Origin: a virus
Reading direction: 5' to 3' (one strand)
IMG/VR virus record: IMGVR_UViG_3300025401_000021
Span: 1-64,000 of that record
Length of the DNA: 64,000 nt
How positions within the stretch are numbered: position 1 is the first letter of the stretch; every line of letters begins with the position of its first letter. Below the pieces are notes generated by a model, which made no database searches, had not been told where the DNA came from, and saw only the letters and a list, made by a program, of their open reading frames with translations. Both the position numbers and the translations under genes were made by a program. Below, piece after piece: positions 39,689 to 49,800 of the stretch.

Positions 39689-40689
39689 ATAGCCAACAGA
39701 AGTTTAGAATCATAGAAATCGCTCTCTATGGCGGTAATTTGGTCAACAATTATTTGATCAACTGATTCAAACTTAAGTTCACCTGTTTCTAAATCTTGAA
39801 TGTGCTCGCTATTCTTTATTGGAATGAGCGACATTTCACGAAGATTATGTGTTGGTATCAGAGTTTCTCTAATGAAGTTCGCCTCTTCATATGAAATGTC
39901 AATGTCAAGATGGACACGAACGTTTGTCTTAGGAAGAAGTAACCCATCAGGATTGTCCAGAACGTCACTGAGTTTGTATACTCTGAATAGCGGCTGTTGT
40001 GGCCATGCATGAAACTCAGGCTCTTCTCCCCACTCAAGTACCATCATTCCTCTGGCATCGTCACCAGCGTCCGCATAGTTATGGGGAAACGCGTTTCCAA
40101 TGTACCATACGTTCCTTCTTGCCTGTCTCTTATGAAAGTGACCGGAGAATACTTTATCAAATTGCTGAATATGGTCTAAGTTAAGTTCTCCATGATCAGG
40201 CATTTGAACCATTGCGTTCATGTAGAAGTTTGGCAGTTCAAAGTGCCCAAACATATATTTGCCTTTTAATTTTGGTAACTTCTTATAATCATCACCAACA
40301 AGCCATGGCGCAATGACAACATTCCCTTCACAAAACCAATCATTAACGATTGTGATATTGGGAAGATGTGATGCCCACTCTACCGAGTGAATGTCTCTGC
40401 GATCACGGTAATAAAGATCATGGTTTCCCGGAATGAATAAAACACGCTCAAATGCATTGTTTAATTTTTCTAAAGCACGTAACCCAAATTGAAGGGTGTG
40501 AATGTTTATACTTGCTCTATGATGATTCCAATCACCAAGAAACAAACATGTTTCACACCCCTCCTCTTTTGCCTTTGATATAAACCAATCAACGAAATCT
40601 GCGCAATCTTGATTGTGCTGTAGGCTGTTACTCTTTAGTCCGAAATGTATATCAGTGAACACTGCTGCTTTTTTGAATAGGTTTTTCAT
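39673..40689 (-). CDS. 47: Recombination nuclease subunit (gp47/SbcD/Mre11-like)
   Basis: The 338-residue protein has the calcineurin-like phosphoesterase motifs in order: FTDIHFG (~11), FLGDWNHHR (~50), IPGNHD (~85), FGHFELP (~148) and SGHFHKRQ (~181). It is the nuclease partner of the gp46-like ATPase. Its 3' end overlaps the truncated endonuclease frame on the opposite strand by 16 bases, consistent with insertion and later decay of a mobile gene at this junction. Length matches T4 gp47 (339 residues). Confidence 0.95.
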   Translation of the reverse strand: MKNLFKKAAVFTDIHFGLKSNSLQHNQDCADFVDWFISKAKEEGCETCLFLGDWNHHRASINIHTLQFGLRALEKLNNAFERVLFIPGNHDLYYRDRRDIHSVEWASHLPNITIVNDWFCEGNVVIAPWLVGDDYKKLPKLKGKYMFGHFELPNFYMNAMVQMPDHGELNLDHIQQFDKVFSGHFHKRQARRNVWYIGNAFPHNYADAGDDARGMMVLEWGEEPEFHAWPQQPLFRVYKLSDVLDNPDGLLLPKTNVRVHLDIDISYEEANFIRETLIPTHNLREMSLIPIKNSEHIQDLETGELKFESVDQIIVDQITAIESDFYDSKLLLAIYESI

Positions 40690-40740
40690 ATGTTCTAACT
40701 ATACTATAAGTCATTGAAAAAAGCAAACATTATCATTCAC

Positions 40741-41646
40741 TTAGTCCAAAACTGTTGTTTTATTTTCCCTCATCTGTCGCGAGAACGAAGGGTTCAGCCC
40801 ATTAATTTCCAAGATGTCATCGCGGATATTTTGGTTACGCTTTTCGGTGTTTAGCACTCGGCAGAAACTATTTGTGATAGCAGCGGTATAATAAGCAAAT
40901 GGATTAGCTGATTTCGCTTCGTTAAATCTGAGTCCAACATAAGTCAATTGTAGGACCGCACTGGCTTTCATTTCATCGTTGTATGTATATCCACGCCAGT
41001 TAAACTTCATTGCATACTTTTCACATAGCATCATATACATTCTCGCCAGTTTATTGGTGATGTTGCCATGATCCTTTGAGAAATGTCCATTCTCCAACCC
41101 ATCAACCCAATGAGACTTACCTACACATCTGAACGTATTTGTTTCATCAAGTTTAAAATGTTGGAATGGTGGAAAGTTTACTTTGACATGAACCATGTCG
41201 TCTACTTCACCTTTAGTGGTCTTATCTTCTAAATCAGAGAAATCTTCGCCTTCATCTTCATCAAATACAATGATATCTTTTGCAGTTTTCTTTCGGTTTG
41301 TTTTTCTTGGTTGCTTCTGTGAAACAGGAATGTGGTCCCAAGTCATCACACGAAATACTAAATCCTCTGTTGGAATTGATTCAGGGAGAATTTTTTCACC
41401 CGACTCTAATGTTAATCTTGCCGCTCGTGATGTCTTTGCGGACTGAACCTGTTCGGGCTTTAATGCATACTCAAGAGCAAATTCAATTGAACTTTCAGGA
41501 GCATCAATGATCAGATCATATGCATGATATTCTGGATCAGTGAAATAGCAATAGGTAGTCTTGCTTTTGTGTATTTCTTTAAGAATGTCGCGATTGTTTA
41601 GATAATTTACCTTCTTAGTCGGTTTTGTGATTGGTGTTGTTGCCAC
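40741..41646 (-). CDS. 55: Late-transcription sigma factor (gp55-like)
   Basis: The 301-residue protein starts at GTG 41646 with AAAGGAA upstream. The C-terminal half matches T4-like gp55 sigma factors: NITNKLARMYMMLCEKYA, YTYNDEMKASAVLQLTYVGLRF, ANPFAYYTAAITNSFCRVLNTEKRNQNIRDDIL. The N-terminal half (to about residue 150) is longer than in T4 gp55 (185 residues in all). It holds an acidic patch (FDEDEGEDFSDLED) and basic stretches. gp55 directs host RNA polymerase to TATAAATA-type promoters together with the sliding clamp. Many TAAATA boxes in this window fit that role. It is adjacent to 47 as in T4. Confidence 0.85.
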   Translation of the reverse strand: MATTPITKPTKKVNYLNNRDILKEIHKSKTTYCYFTDPEYHAYDLIIDAPESSIEFALEYALKPEQVQSAKTSRAARLTLESGEKILPESIPTEDLVFRVMTWDHIPVSQKQPRKTNRKKTAKDIIVFDEDEGEDFSDLEDKTTKGEVDDMVHVKVNFPPFQHFKLDETNTFRCVGKSHWVDGLENGHFSKDHGNITNKLARMYMMLCEKYAMKFNWRGYTYNDEMKASAVLQLTYVGLRFNEAKSANPFAYYTAAITNSFCRVLNTEKRNQNIRDDILEINGLNPSFSRQMRENKTTVLD

Positions 41647-41735
41647 GTGTGTTCCTTTACGTTAACAATAATTATACCACAATATGTTGCATTAATGCAA
41701 CAGTTATGGGTAAAAAATCGGGTATTTTTGTGCGA

Positions 41736-41741
41736 TAAATA
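41736..41741 (+). promoter_or_regulatory. Late-type promoter box for the baseplate operon (GATAAATA)
   Basis: The plus strand reads GCGATAAATACAAT 37 bases before the ATG at 41773, in the divergent gap with the gp55-like gene. It probably starts the long rightward baseplate transcript. Confidence 0.6.
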
Positions 41742-41772
41742 CAATTAGGAAAGTATTTATCAAAGGAAAATT

Positions 41773-43749
41773 ATGCCAACTGCAACCAGATATATAACCC
41801 CAACAGCGACTATAACTGGCACAACTCCAGACCCTGATTCTGCACCAACTACATATGCAGTAACAATTAATGGACAAACCATATCTGGTCTTTCTGAAAA
41901 TGATATATCAAATATAACTGTTACCAATCCCCCGGACAGTACCACTGGTATAAGCAGTGCCACATCAACAATACAAATCGGACAATCCATTATAAATCTC
42001 CCAAAAGAGCAAGCCTTATCTGTTATTTCAAATTTAGGTATAGCTGCTCAATCTGTAAATAAATCCATAATAACACAAGCAACGTCCGGTACTGATCCAA
42101 ATTCACTGTCTTCATCTGGTAATCCACCACAATTAATTGAGGCGCAAACAACTAACATCCCACCAGATCAGATAGACGGACTTGCCAATTATCAGAAAGT
42201 AAATCCTGATACAGGTCAAATCTATTACGGCGCGCCACCGATCGATCCCAAAGAATTAGATGCTTACAACACAAGCAGAGTCGGAAACAGTAATGTTGAA
42301 GCGCAACAAACAATCGCACAAGATGAAATAGCTAATCAAACTTCTATAGTCAAGGTATTAACATTAACCGATTCGTCCATGTTACCAGGCCCAGCAATAA
42401 TTTCTGAACCGGTGCCATGGAATCCTGATGAAGGCGGAGCACCTAATCCGGATAATTCCATCATTCAAACACCAATAGGACAAATCAATGATGCTGCACT
42501 CAATATTAATAATGATTTAACAAAAACACCAGAACCCGTAGTAACCATAGCTGAATCAACACCAATAGGACAAATCAATGATGCTGCACTCAATATTAAT
42601 AATGATTTAACAAAAACACCAGAACCCGTAGTAACCATAGCTGAATCAACACCAATAGGACAAATCAATGATGCTGCATTGAGTGATCCACCGCCTCCAC
42701 CTATTCAGGAACCACAAAATATACCTTTACCGCTAGGTAATGATATTTCAGATATATATGATCCAAATTTAACACCGGAACAAGTAGCATCTTTGAGTCC
42801 GGGAGATCAGCGAGCACGTGCAGATCAATTAGGATATACGTATACCGGGCCAGGAAATGCAGCGACAACAAACCCAGATGGTTCCTTGACAGTAACTGCG
42901 CCTACGGGACTTAAGGCCACCACACAGGGACAAGCAACGGCACAAGTCCAAAGCAATTATACATCAGCAGTAGATTGGCGAGTACGTCTTACTTTAGCAT
43001 CAGATGCTGACTACTTGTATATGGCTTCTGAACCGGGTATATTAGAACCCTTAGTACAAACAAACGGAGTTATATTTCCGTATACACCAGGTATTAGTGT
43101 AAATTATGCAGCAGACTATCAACCACAAACACTGACACACAGTAACTATAGAATATATCAATACAAAAGTAGCTACGTTGATTCTATAAATATAACTGCA
43201 GAGTTTACTGCACAAGACACATTTGAAGCCAATTATTTGTTGGCGGTTATTCATTTTTTTAAATCAGTTACTAAAATGTTTTATGGACAGGATGATAATC
43301 CGAAAAATGGAACTCCTCCCCCATTGTGCTATCTACACGGTTTCGGTGGCTGGCAGTTTGATAATCATCCATTAGCAATACAGTCATTTGGGTACGTTTT
43401 GCCACCAGATGTGGATTACATCATGACAACTGCGCCTTCTGCCGCAGGAATTCCTGAATCTATCGTAAATAATAAAAGAACAACCGGGGGTGGAAGTCAG
43501 AGTGCAAGTCGCCTTCCTGCAAATGTCAGTAAAGGGGGTATTGGTGCACCTCCAGTATTTCCTGCTACACCAAAAACGGCAAATGTTCCTACCACTTGGG
43601 TACCGACAAAAATACAAATGCAAATCATCGCTGTTCCCATGGTCAGTAGAAATGATATTTCAAACAAATTTAGTCTCAGGGATTATTCAAGTGGAAGATT
43701 GTTTCCATCCATTAATGAGCAAAATAGTATCAATACGGGAATTTGGTAA
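41773..43749 (+). CDS. Baseplate or tail-tube-junction structural protein
   Basis: The 658-residue protein has a low-complexity Pro/Thr/Asn-rich N-terminal ~400 residues that include 2.3 copies of an exact 30-residue repeat. The C-terminal ~250-residue domain (DWRVRLTLASDADYLYM, GVIFPYTPGISVNYAADY, SINITAEFTAQDTFEANYLLAVIHFFKSVTKMFYGQD, PPPLCYLHGFGGWQFDNHPL) is of a kind found in T4-like baseplate operons. It reads like a tube-initiator fold, perhaps the counterpart of gp48 or gp54, but I cannot confirm that. It is first in the operon. AAAGG lies six bases before the ATG. Confidence 0.7.
   Translation: MPTATRYITPTATITGTTPDPDSAPTTYAVTINGQTISGLSENDISNITVTNPPDSTTGISSATSTIQIGQSIINLPKEQALSVISNLGIAAQSVNKSIITQATSGTDPNSLSSSGNPPQLIEAQTTNIPPDQIDGLANYQKVNPDTGQIYYGAPPIDPKELDAYNTSRVGNSNVEAQQTIAQDEIANQTSIVKVLTLTDSSMLPGPAIISEPVPWNPDEGGAPNPDNSIIQTPIGQINDAALNINNDLTKTPEPVVTIAESTPIGQINDAALNINNDLTKTPEPVVTIAESTPIGQINDAALSDPPPPPIQEPQNIPLPLGNDISDIYDPNLTPEQVASLSPGDQRARADQLGYTYTGPGNAATTNPDGSLTVTAPTGLKATTQGQATAQVQSNYTSAVDWRVRLTLASDADYLYMASEPGILEPLVQTNGVIFPYTPGISVNYAADYQPQTLTHSNYRIYQYKSSYVDSINITAEFTAQDTFEANYLLAVIHFFKSVTKMFYGQDDNPKNGTPPPLCYLHGFGGWQFDNHPLAIQSFGYVLPPDVDYIMTTAPSAAGIPESIVNNKRTTGGGSQSASRLPANVSKGGIGAPPVFPATPKTANVPTTWVPTKIQMQIIAVPMVSRNDISNKFSLRDYSSGRLFPSINEQNSINTGIW
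42469..42678. repeat. 90-bp exact tandem repeat (2.3 copies)
   Basis: The 90-base unit beginning ACACCAATAGGACAAATC starts at about 42469, 42559 and 42649. The third copy diverges after ~30 bases (GCACTCAAT becomes GCATTGAGT). Copies are identical at the DNA level, including synonymous sites, so the duplication is recent. It keeps the frame and adds 30 residues per copy. Confidence 0.95.
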
Positions 43750-44078
43750 TGAGTTCTACAAAATCATCTAATCAGGTAATATACCCTGCTTCAAGCCCTT
43801 ACTATAATACAGATATAATTAATAATAAATATTTGGATTTACTGGTATATAGGACTATTCCACTGAATCCTACGGACGTATATATGATTATAACTCAAAC
43901 ATATGAATATAGACCTGATTTATTAGCATATGATTTGTATAACGATTCAAAACTTTGGTGGGTGTTTGCTGGGAGAAATCCTAATACCTTAGGACCCGAT
44001 CCATACTTTAAATTTACAGCAGGCACGGGGATATATATACCTACTCTGGCTACATTGAGAGAAGTTTTGGGAGTATAA
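43749..44078 (+). CDS. 53: Baseplate wedge protein (gp53-like)
   Basis: The start is ATG 43749, overlapping the upstream TAA by one base; two extra N-terminal codons in the open frame are not needed. The 109-residue protein has YLDLLVYRTIPLNPTDVYMIITQTYEYRPDLLAYDLYNDSKLWWVFAGRNP and a C-terminal GTGIYIPTLATLREVLGV. This is the small LysM-like wedge protein pattern of T4 gp53, which clamps wedges to the hub. It lacks the larger T4 C-terminal part. Confidence 0.8.
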   Translation: MSSTKSSNQVIYPASSPYYNTDIINNKYLDLLVYRTIPLNPTDVYMIITQTYEYRPDLLAYDLYNDSKLWWVFAGRNPNTLGPDPYFKFTAGTGIYIPTLATLREVLGV

Positions 44079-44079
44079 A

Positions 44080-46809
44080 ATGGCAAGTAATACTGTAACA
44101 GTAGGCAATACTTATATCAGATATTCAGTAGATTCTTCCGGATCAATTACGATAACAGTGGCTGATAGTTCCACTGGACAAACGTTTGCTTCTGTTTTTG
44201 AACCATCTGGATACAATACTGGTGCTGCGTTAAGCGAAGCACAGGATCAGTTAAACAGAAAAATTAGAGACGCGCAAAGAGTCATTAACAATCCAGCATC
44301 TACTCCAGAACAAATACAATCAGCACAGCAAATTTTGGCCGCCGCAACTGATGCTAGTAATTATCTAACCAGTAATGGTAACAGTGATTTACGAGCATTG
44401 ATTGACCAAACACAAACTCTAAAACCCGCACCTTTAGTGCCCCCAATGGAAACACCACTCGCGCCTCCTCCTCCATCCGCGACCGGTTCAGTAAATGATG
44501 ACAGTGGTGACATTTCATCAAATCCTGCCGGTACTATTCCAGACGCAAATGGACCAATTATACCTCCAACGGATGTTCCAGCATTGCCAAGAGATGAAGA
44601 ATTACTACCAGAATTCAACTATAGCAATGCTGAAAATGTCACGACAGTAAACAATAATGGAAGCGATAATACTTTACCGGGTAAAAGATTGCAAAATCCA
44701 TTAGGACAATTTTCAAGTTATAACTACATACTAAGTTTATATATATTAAGTCCGGATGCATATACCGCATTCGTAAAGAGTGGGAATAAGAATGTAAATG
44801 CACTAAGAGATGCAGTAAATAATAGTTCAAATCCGGATAACCCAAATCTCAAGGACAATCAGGGGGCATTTTTATTAGCTCAGTCTGGAGGAGTTAATAA
44901 TCAAAACGCTACTCGCGCTCCATATTTTGATCTTGATTATTATATTGATAATTTAAAGATAGAGAGTATTATTAGCTCAAAAGGTACTGGAGCATCAGCA
45001 CAGGAACACACAATAACTTTTGACATTGTTGAACCATATGGATTTTCTTTTGGTACTAAGTTAAGAAAGACTTGCGAAACACTAGGCAAACAGGCTAAGA
45101 AGAACTCAAAATCTGGCATATCATTACCTAACAATGCATTAAGATTTCACTATGTGTTGGGAATTGAATTCATAGGATATGATGCTAATGGGAACATAAT
45201 GCTAAGTAATTCCCCTTTTGATGGTGGTATACTTGACCCAAGTGGAGTAAATGCCGATCCAGTGGATACTTTTCAATATTATATTGATTTAACTATTAAT
45301 CGTATGAAATTCACCTTGGATGGTAGCCCTGCACGATATCATTTCGCAGCCACGCCAACTGGACACAGTGTGGGATTAGGTACTGCCAATGGCACTACAC
45401 TCGATACTCAGTCAATAACAGCAAACACGGTCTCCGATGCGATAAACCAATTGATGGCCAATCAAACAAAAGCACATAAAAAACAAGTAAAAAATAACAG
45501 CAGAACGATTGGAAACAATTATTCCATCAGATGGGAACCGGGAACAGAAAGAATTCAGAATGCAACTATTGTTTCTCCTGCTGACTTGGATAAATCAAAA
45601 TGGGCCGGTAGTGGTGCAACTAGTACAAAAGCATCTAATCCTAAAACTGCAGCTAAAGCTAAACCAAACAACAAATCCAGAACAATTCATATTGGACATG
45701 GGATGGCATTGTTGCAAGGAATCAACAATATTATTCAACAAAGCAGTTATTTAAGAGATGCACTAAAGGTTATTTATGATAGTGATATCCAAGCTAATCC
45801 TGACAAAGGCGATTTAAATCAGCAGCCCGGAGGGAACAATCCACAAATAAGTTGGTTTAATGTTACTCCTCAAGTAACAAATCCTCAATGGGATAATAAA
45901 ACGAAATCATGGGCGTATGATATATGCTATGTAATTACGGAGTATGATACTCCAGTAAATGATAGTATATATGCAAATAAGAAAACTGGAACAACTTATC
46001 CAGGTCCATATAAACGATATAAATACTGGTATACTGGTAAAAACACAGAAGTAAAAGAATTTTCATTGGCATTTGATAATGATTATATTCAGACTGTTAC
46101 TCAAATTCCAGATGAGACGGATAAAACAAAACAAAATAGTGATGGTACTAGTTCACCGGATATTAGTGATCCTACCGATACTCCTCGGGTGCCGGGAAAA
46201 CAAACCAGCGAATCTAGAACAGGCGGGAAAGGACCGGCGCTAGAATCGCAAAATGATTATATTACGTCTTTAAATAATTCTGGTGCATATACTAAAGCAC
46301 ATCTAAAAATTTTTGGTGATCCTGATTTCTTGATAAATCCGAATGCGAACTCCCCAGATGCTGTATATTCAAAGTATTATCAATCAAAAAAACATCAAAT
46401 TAATTCACAAGCATCTCAGGTAATAATTGAAGTGGATATAGTAGAAGCTATTGATTATGATAATACGTCTGGCACAATGAGTTTAAATGATAGTATATAT
46501 TTCTTTCCTATTCCCAAAGAACTTGCACAAGCTACCGATGTTTATGGAAATCCCTTAATACAAGGCATGCCATACTATGTAACATCTGTTACTAGCATGT
46601 TTAATAATGGTGTATTTGAACAAGAAATTCAAATGAACGGTGCCACTAATTTGGCGGAGTTAATTGGAGCTAACAAAACGGGTAAAGCACCTAAAAAAAC
46701 AAAATCTACAACTAAGACTACTGGAACCGTAAAAGACCCTCCACAAAACATACCTTCTAATTCTGACATACTTACTGGTGGATTCGGTGGTGCTGGAGCA
46801 TATGGATAA
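44080..46809 (+). CDS. Baseplate hub-like structural protein
   Basis: The 909-residue protein begins one base after the gp53-like stop. The first ~200 residues are polar and Pro-rich. From ~205 a folded part begins with NPLGQFSSYNYILSLYILSPDAYTAF, then YFDLDYYIDNLKIESIISSKGTG and HTITFDIVEPYGFSFGTKLRKTCETLGKQA. A second part ends SLNDSIYFFPIP, then GMPYYVTSVTSMFNNGVFEQEIQMNGATNLAEL. The 'YYVT.V...F.NG.F.Q.I' type end recalls gp27/gpD-like hub proteins that hold the spike. It directly precedes the spike gene. The hub role is inferred. Confidence 0.65.
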   Translation: MASNTVTVGNTYIRYSVDSSGSITITVADSSTGQTFASVFEPSGYNTGAALSEAQDQLNRKIRDAQRVINNPASTPEQIQSAQQILAAATDASNYLTSNGNSDLRALIDQTQTLKPAPLVPPMETPLAPPPPSATGSVNDDSGDISSNPAGTIPDANGPIIPPTDVPALPRDEELLPEFNYSNAENVTTVNNNGSDNTLPGKRLQNPLGQFSSYNYILSLYILSPDAYTAFVKSGNKNVNALRDAVNNSSNPDNPNLKDNQGAFLLAQSGGVNNQNATRAPYFDLDYYIDNLKIESIISSKGTGASAQEHTITFDIVEPYGFSFGTKLRKTCETLGKQAKKNSKSGISLPNNALRFHYVLGIEFIGYDANGNIMLSNSPFDGGILDPSGVNADPVDTFQYYIDLTINRMKFTLDGSPARYHFAATPTGHSVGLGTANGTTLDTQSITANTVSDAINQLMANQTKAHKKQVKNNSRTIGNNYSIRWEPGTERIQNATIVSPADLDKSKWAGSGATSTKASNPKTAAKAKPNNKSRTIHIGHGMALLQGINNIIQQSSYLRDALKVIYDSDIQANPDKGDLNQQPGGNNPQISWFNVTPQVTNPQWDNKTKSWAYDICYVITEYDTPVNDSIYANKKTGTTYPGPYKRYKYWYTGKNTEVKEFSLAFDNDYIQTVTQIPDETDKTKQNSDGTSSPDISDPTDTPRVPGKQTSESRTGGKGPALESQNDYITSLNNSGAYTKAHLKIFGDPDFLINPNANSPDAVYSKYYQSKKHQINSQASQVIIEVDIVEAIDYDNTSGTMSLNDSIYFFPIPKELAQATDVYGNPLIQGMPYYVTSVTSMFNNGVFEQEIQMNGATNLAELIGANKTGKAPKKTKSTTKTTGTVKDPPQNIPSNSDILTGGFGGAGAYG

Positions 46810-46814
46810 AAAAT

Positions 46815-49800
46815 ATGGCACAAAATATTTCAAAATTAAAAGGTAAACTAAAATCAGCTAATCCAAGTGTGGGTGGTGGTGACACCAAAATGTATCCTAT
46901 CCTTGCAACGGTTAAGGATAATATTGATCCAAATAATTCAGGAAGAATCAGAGTTCTTCTCGGTGACAAAACGCCAGAAGACTCGGATGATTCATCAAAT
47001 TGGCTAACAGTAAGTTACCTGAGTCCATTTGGCGGAACTACAGGAGCATCCGGGGGTAATACGGGGACGGGTTCATATAAAAATAACCCTAGTTCATTTG
47101 GTCAAACAAATTCTCCTCCTGAAATCGGCAGTAAAGTCGTCGTAATTTTTATTAATGGCGACGTAAATTATGGATATTACATTGGAGTTGCTCATGACGC
47201 AGAGGCGATGCACTCCATCCCATCAATTGGTACATCAGATAATATTGTTGCCAATAATGGTGAAGCAAACAGTTTAGGCGGTTCTACTCGTCTACCCGTG
47301 ACTAATATGAATACCAATGACGCTGCAACAACTGATAGTGCAGAATTTAATTCCACACCCAGACCAGTTCATAGCTATTCAGCAGCGATCCATACGCAAC
47401 AGGGAACAGTAAGAGACACAGTGCGCGGACCAAAATCATCAAGTGCTTCTCGCGAGTCTCCCAGTCGTGTTGGGTGGGGTGTTAATTCGCCCGGTAGACC
47501 AATTTATAGTGGAGGGTATGATGACGCTACTCTACCACAAAATTTAGCAACTGCAAACCCACAGCAACTACAAGTAGTGTCTCGGAGAACGGGACATAGC
47601 ATTACAATGGACGATGGTGACGTTGTTGGAAAAGACCAAGGTATACATATACGGACATCTTTGGGTCATCAATTGATGATGAGTGATGATGGTCAAACAT
47701 TAATGTTATTACATTCAAATGGACAATCATATATTGAATTGGGTAAAGAAGGAACAGTAGATATATTTACCACAAACTCTGTTAATATGAGAACACAGGG
47801 TGATATCAACCTTCACGCCGACCGCGATGTTAATATTCAGGCAATGGAAAATTTTAGAGTACAAGCTAAAAATATACAATTCAACTCTGAAGAAAAAACT
47901 AAATTTCGTTCAGGTCAAGACTTTCTGATAACTTCTTTGCAAAAGTTTACAGCTAAAATAAAGGATGCAATTGCATTTAGTTCTGGCGCAGAAGCCTCGC
48001 TAGTCGGCGCTGGTGATACATATATTAATGGGTCAAAGGTTAATTTAAACAGCGGTTCACCAAGTACAAATCCAGAAGAAGTTCCAATTATTCCGCTAAT
48101 TGCTCAGACTGATACATTACATGATCCAGATAAAGGTTTCGCCGCCGCCCCCGGTAAGCTATTAACTATTGCTTCGCGAGCACCATCCCATGCCCCATGG
48201 GCAAATGCCGGTCAAGGAGTTGATATAAAGAATAGTATGGATGCAGGATCAAATCTCCCATCATCACCGAATCCATCTGTTCAACAAACCAATCAAGCAG
48301 CACTATCAGGCGGTGGACAAGGAGGAACTCCCGGACTCACCAGTAATACCCCAGCATTAGCAGGCGATCCTCCGGCAGCAAAACCACCAAATATAGCAAC
48401 AATATCTTCTGCGCCATCAGTAAATGCAATCTCAGGTGCAATTGATTCTGATACCACTAATGCAATGATTGCCGCTGTAGCAACGGCAGCATCAAACGGC
48501 CCATTAAATTCTGCTGTAACACTTGGTTCTGCTGTAGTTGCCACAGATAGCGGAAATGTCGCCGCAATAGGTTCATTTGCTCTTACACCATCCCAATTGG
48601 CAAGTGCAGGAATAATAAAACCAGGATCAGATACGTTAATTAATAGTCTCGTAAATTCTGGAGCCAATATTACACAGGCAATGCCATCATCAATATTTAC
48701 TGGCACATCCGGTGCAGAAAATTTGATAAACTTGGTATCAAACCCAACCGCACAGGCTTCAGCGGTAGTCACTACCATGCAACAAGCACAAACAGCACTG
48801 GGTATGGCCGGTGTAATATCTGGCACCGAGTCTGCTACTCAAGTAGCAGGCTTAGTGCAAGCAGGGTCTACCGTTGGAATAGATGCCACCTTGGCAGCAA
48901 TTCAACAGGTAACTGGAAAAACGGGAACTGCACTAACATCATTAAATGGAGCATCCAGCGCGCTGTCAGGGGTATCCAACGCATTATCAGGTGCCGCAGG
49001 GTCAATAAGTGGTACGGCTTCTGGTGCAGTTAACAGTGCTAGTGGAGCAATCTACGGATCAGTGAATCAAGTACAGAGTGCATTAAGCGCAATAGGTTCT
49101 GGTGGTGCAGCCGCAGTTTTTGCATCAACGGCTATCGGTGGGTTAGGTGGTATAGCGAGCGCACTAACTGCGATGGGTAATTCTCCTAACTTGTCCGGAT
49201 TATTAAGTTTGGCAGATGGAGTATCAGCATCAGCATTTAAAGCCATTGTAAATTCATTCACTCCATTACAAGCAAATATACCACAAAATTTAAATGCCAT
49301 AGCCAAAGCAAATGCAGCTAAAGTAGCTACGGTTGCAAGCCAATCTACTCAACTGGGAGGATCATTACTGAGTGGATTAGCTGGTATACCATCGCAGTCA
49401 GGATTATCCACATTAAGTTCTATTGCCGGGAATGTTACGGGACTATCTCCTAATAACCCTTCACCATCATCCTTAGCGAATGCGCTAGGATCAGTGAATG
49501 CTGTATCCGGATTAATTAATAATAGCATTGCTGGGGTGACAGGATCAATTAATCAAGTAAATAATGCCTTATCAACGTCTGCTTCATTGACTGGATTGAG
49601 TTCAAGTTCTATTACTACCACCATTGGGGGTATTACTGCAATTGCAAACACAATTTCTGGCAACATAACCAAACGATCAACAATTTCGTCACCATTAAAT
49701 CCGACAATTGGAGGAGTTACTTCCGCAATTAATACTATTAGTAGTCTTGCAGGGGCATCATCATCAAATTCAAGCGATTATAATTCTCTATCATCATCGG

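Noticed and set aside
48293-48826. 177-residue minus-strand ORF inside the spike gene
   Set aside because: It is a shadow of the Ala/Ser-rich extension; no promoter or ribosome binding site.
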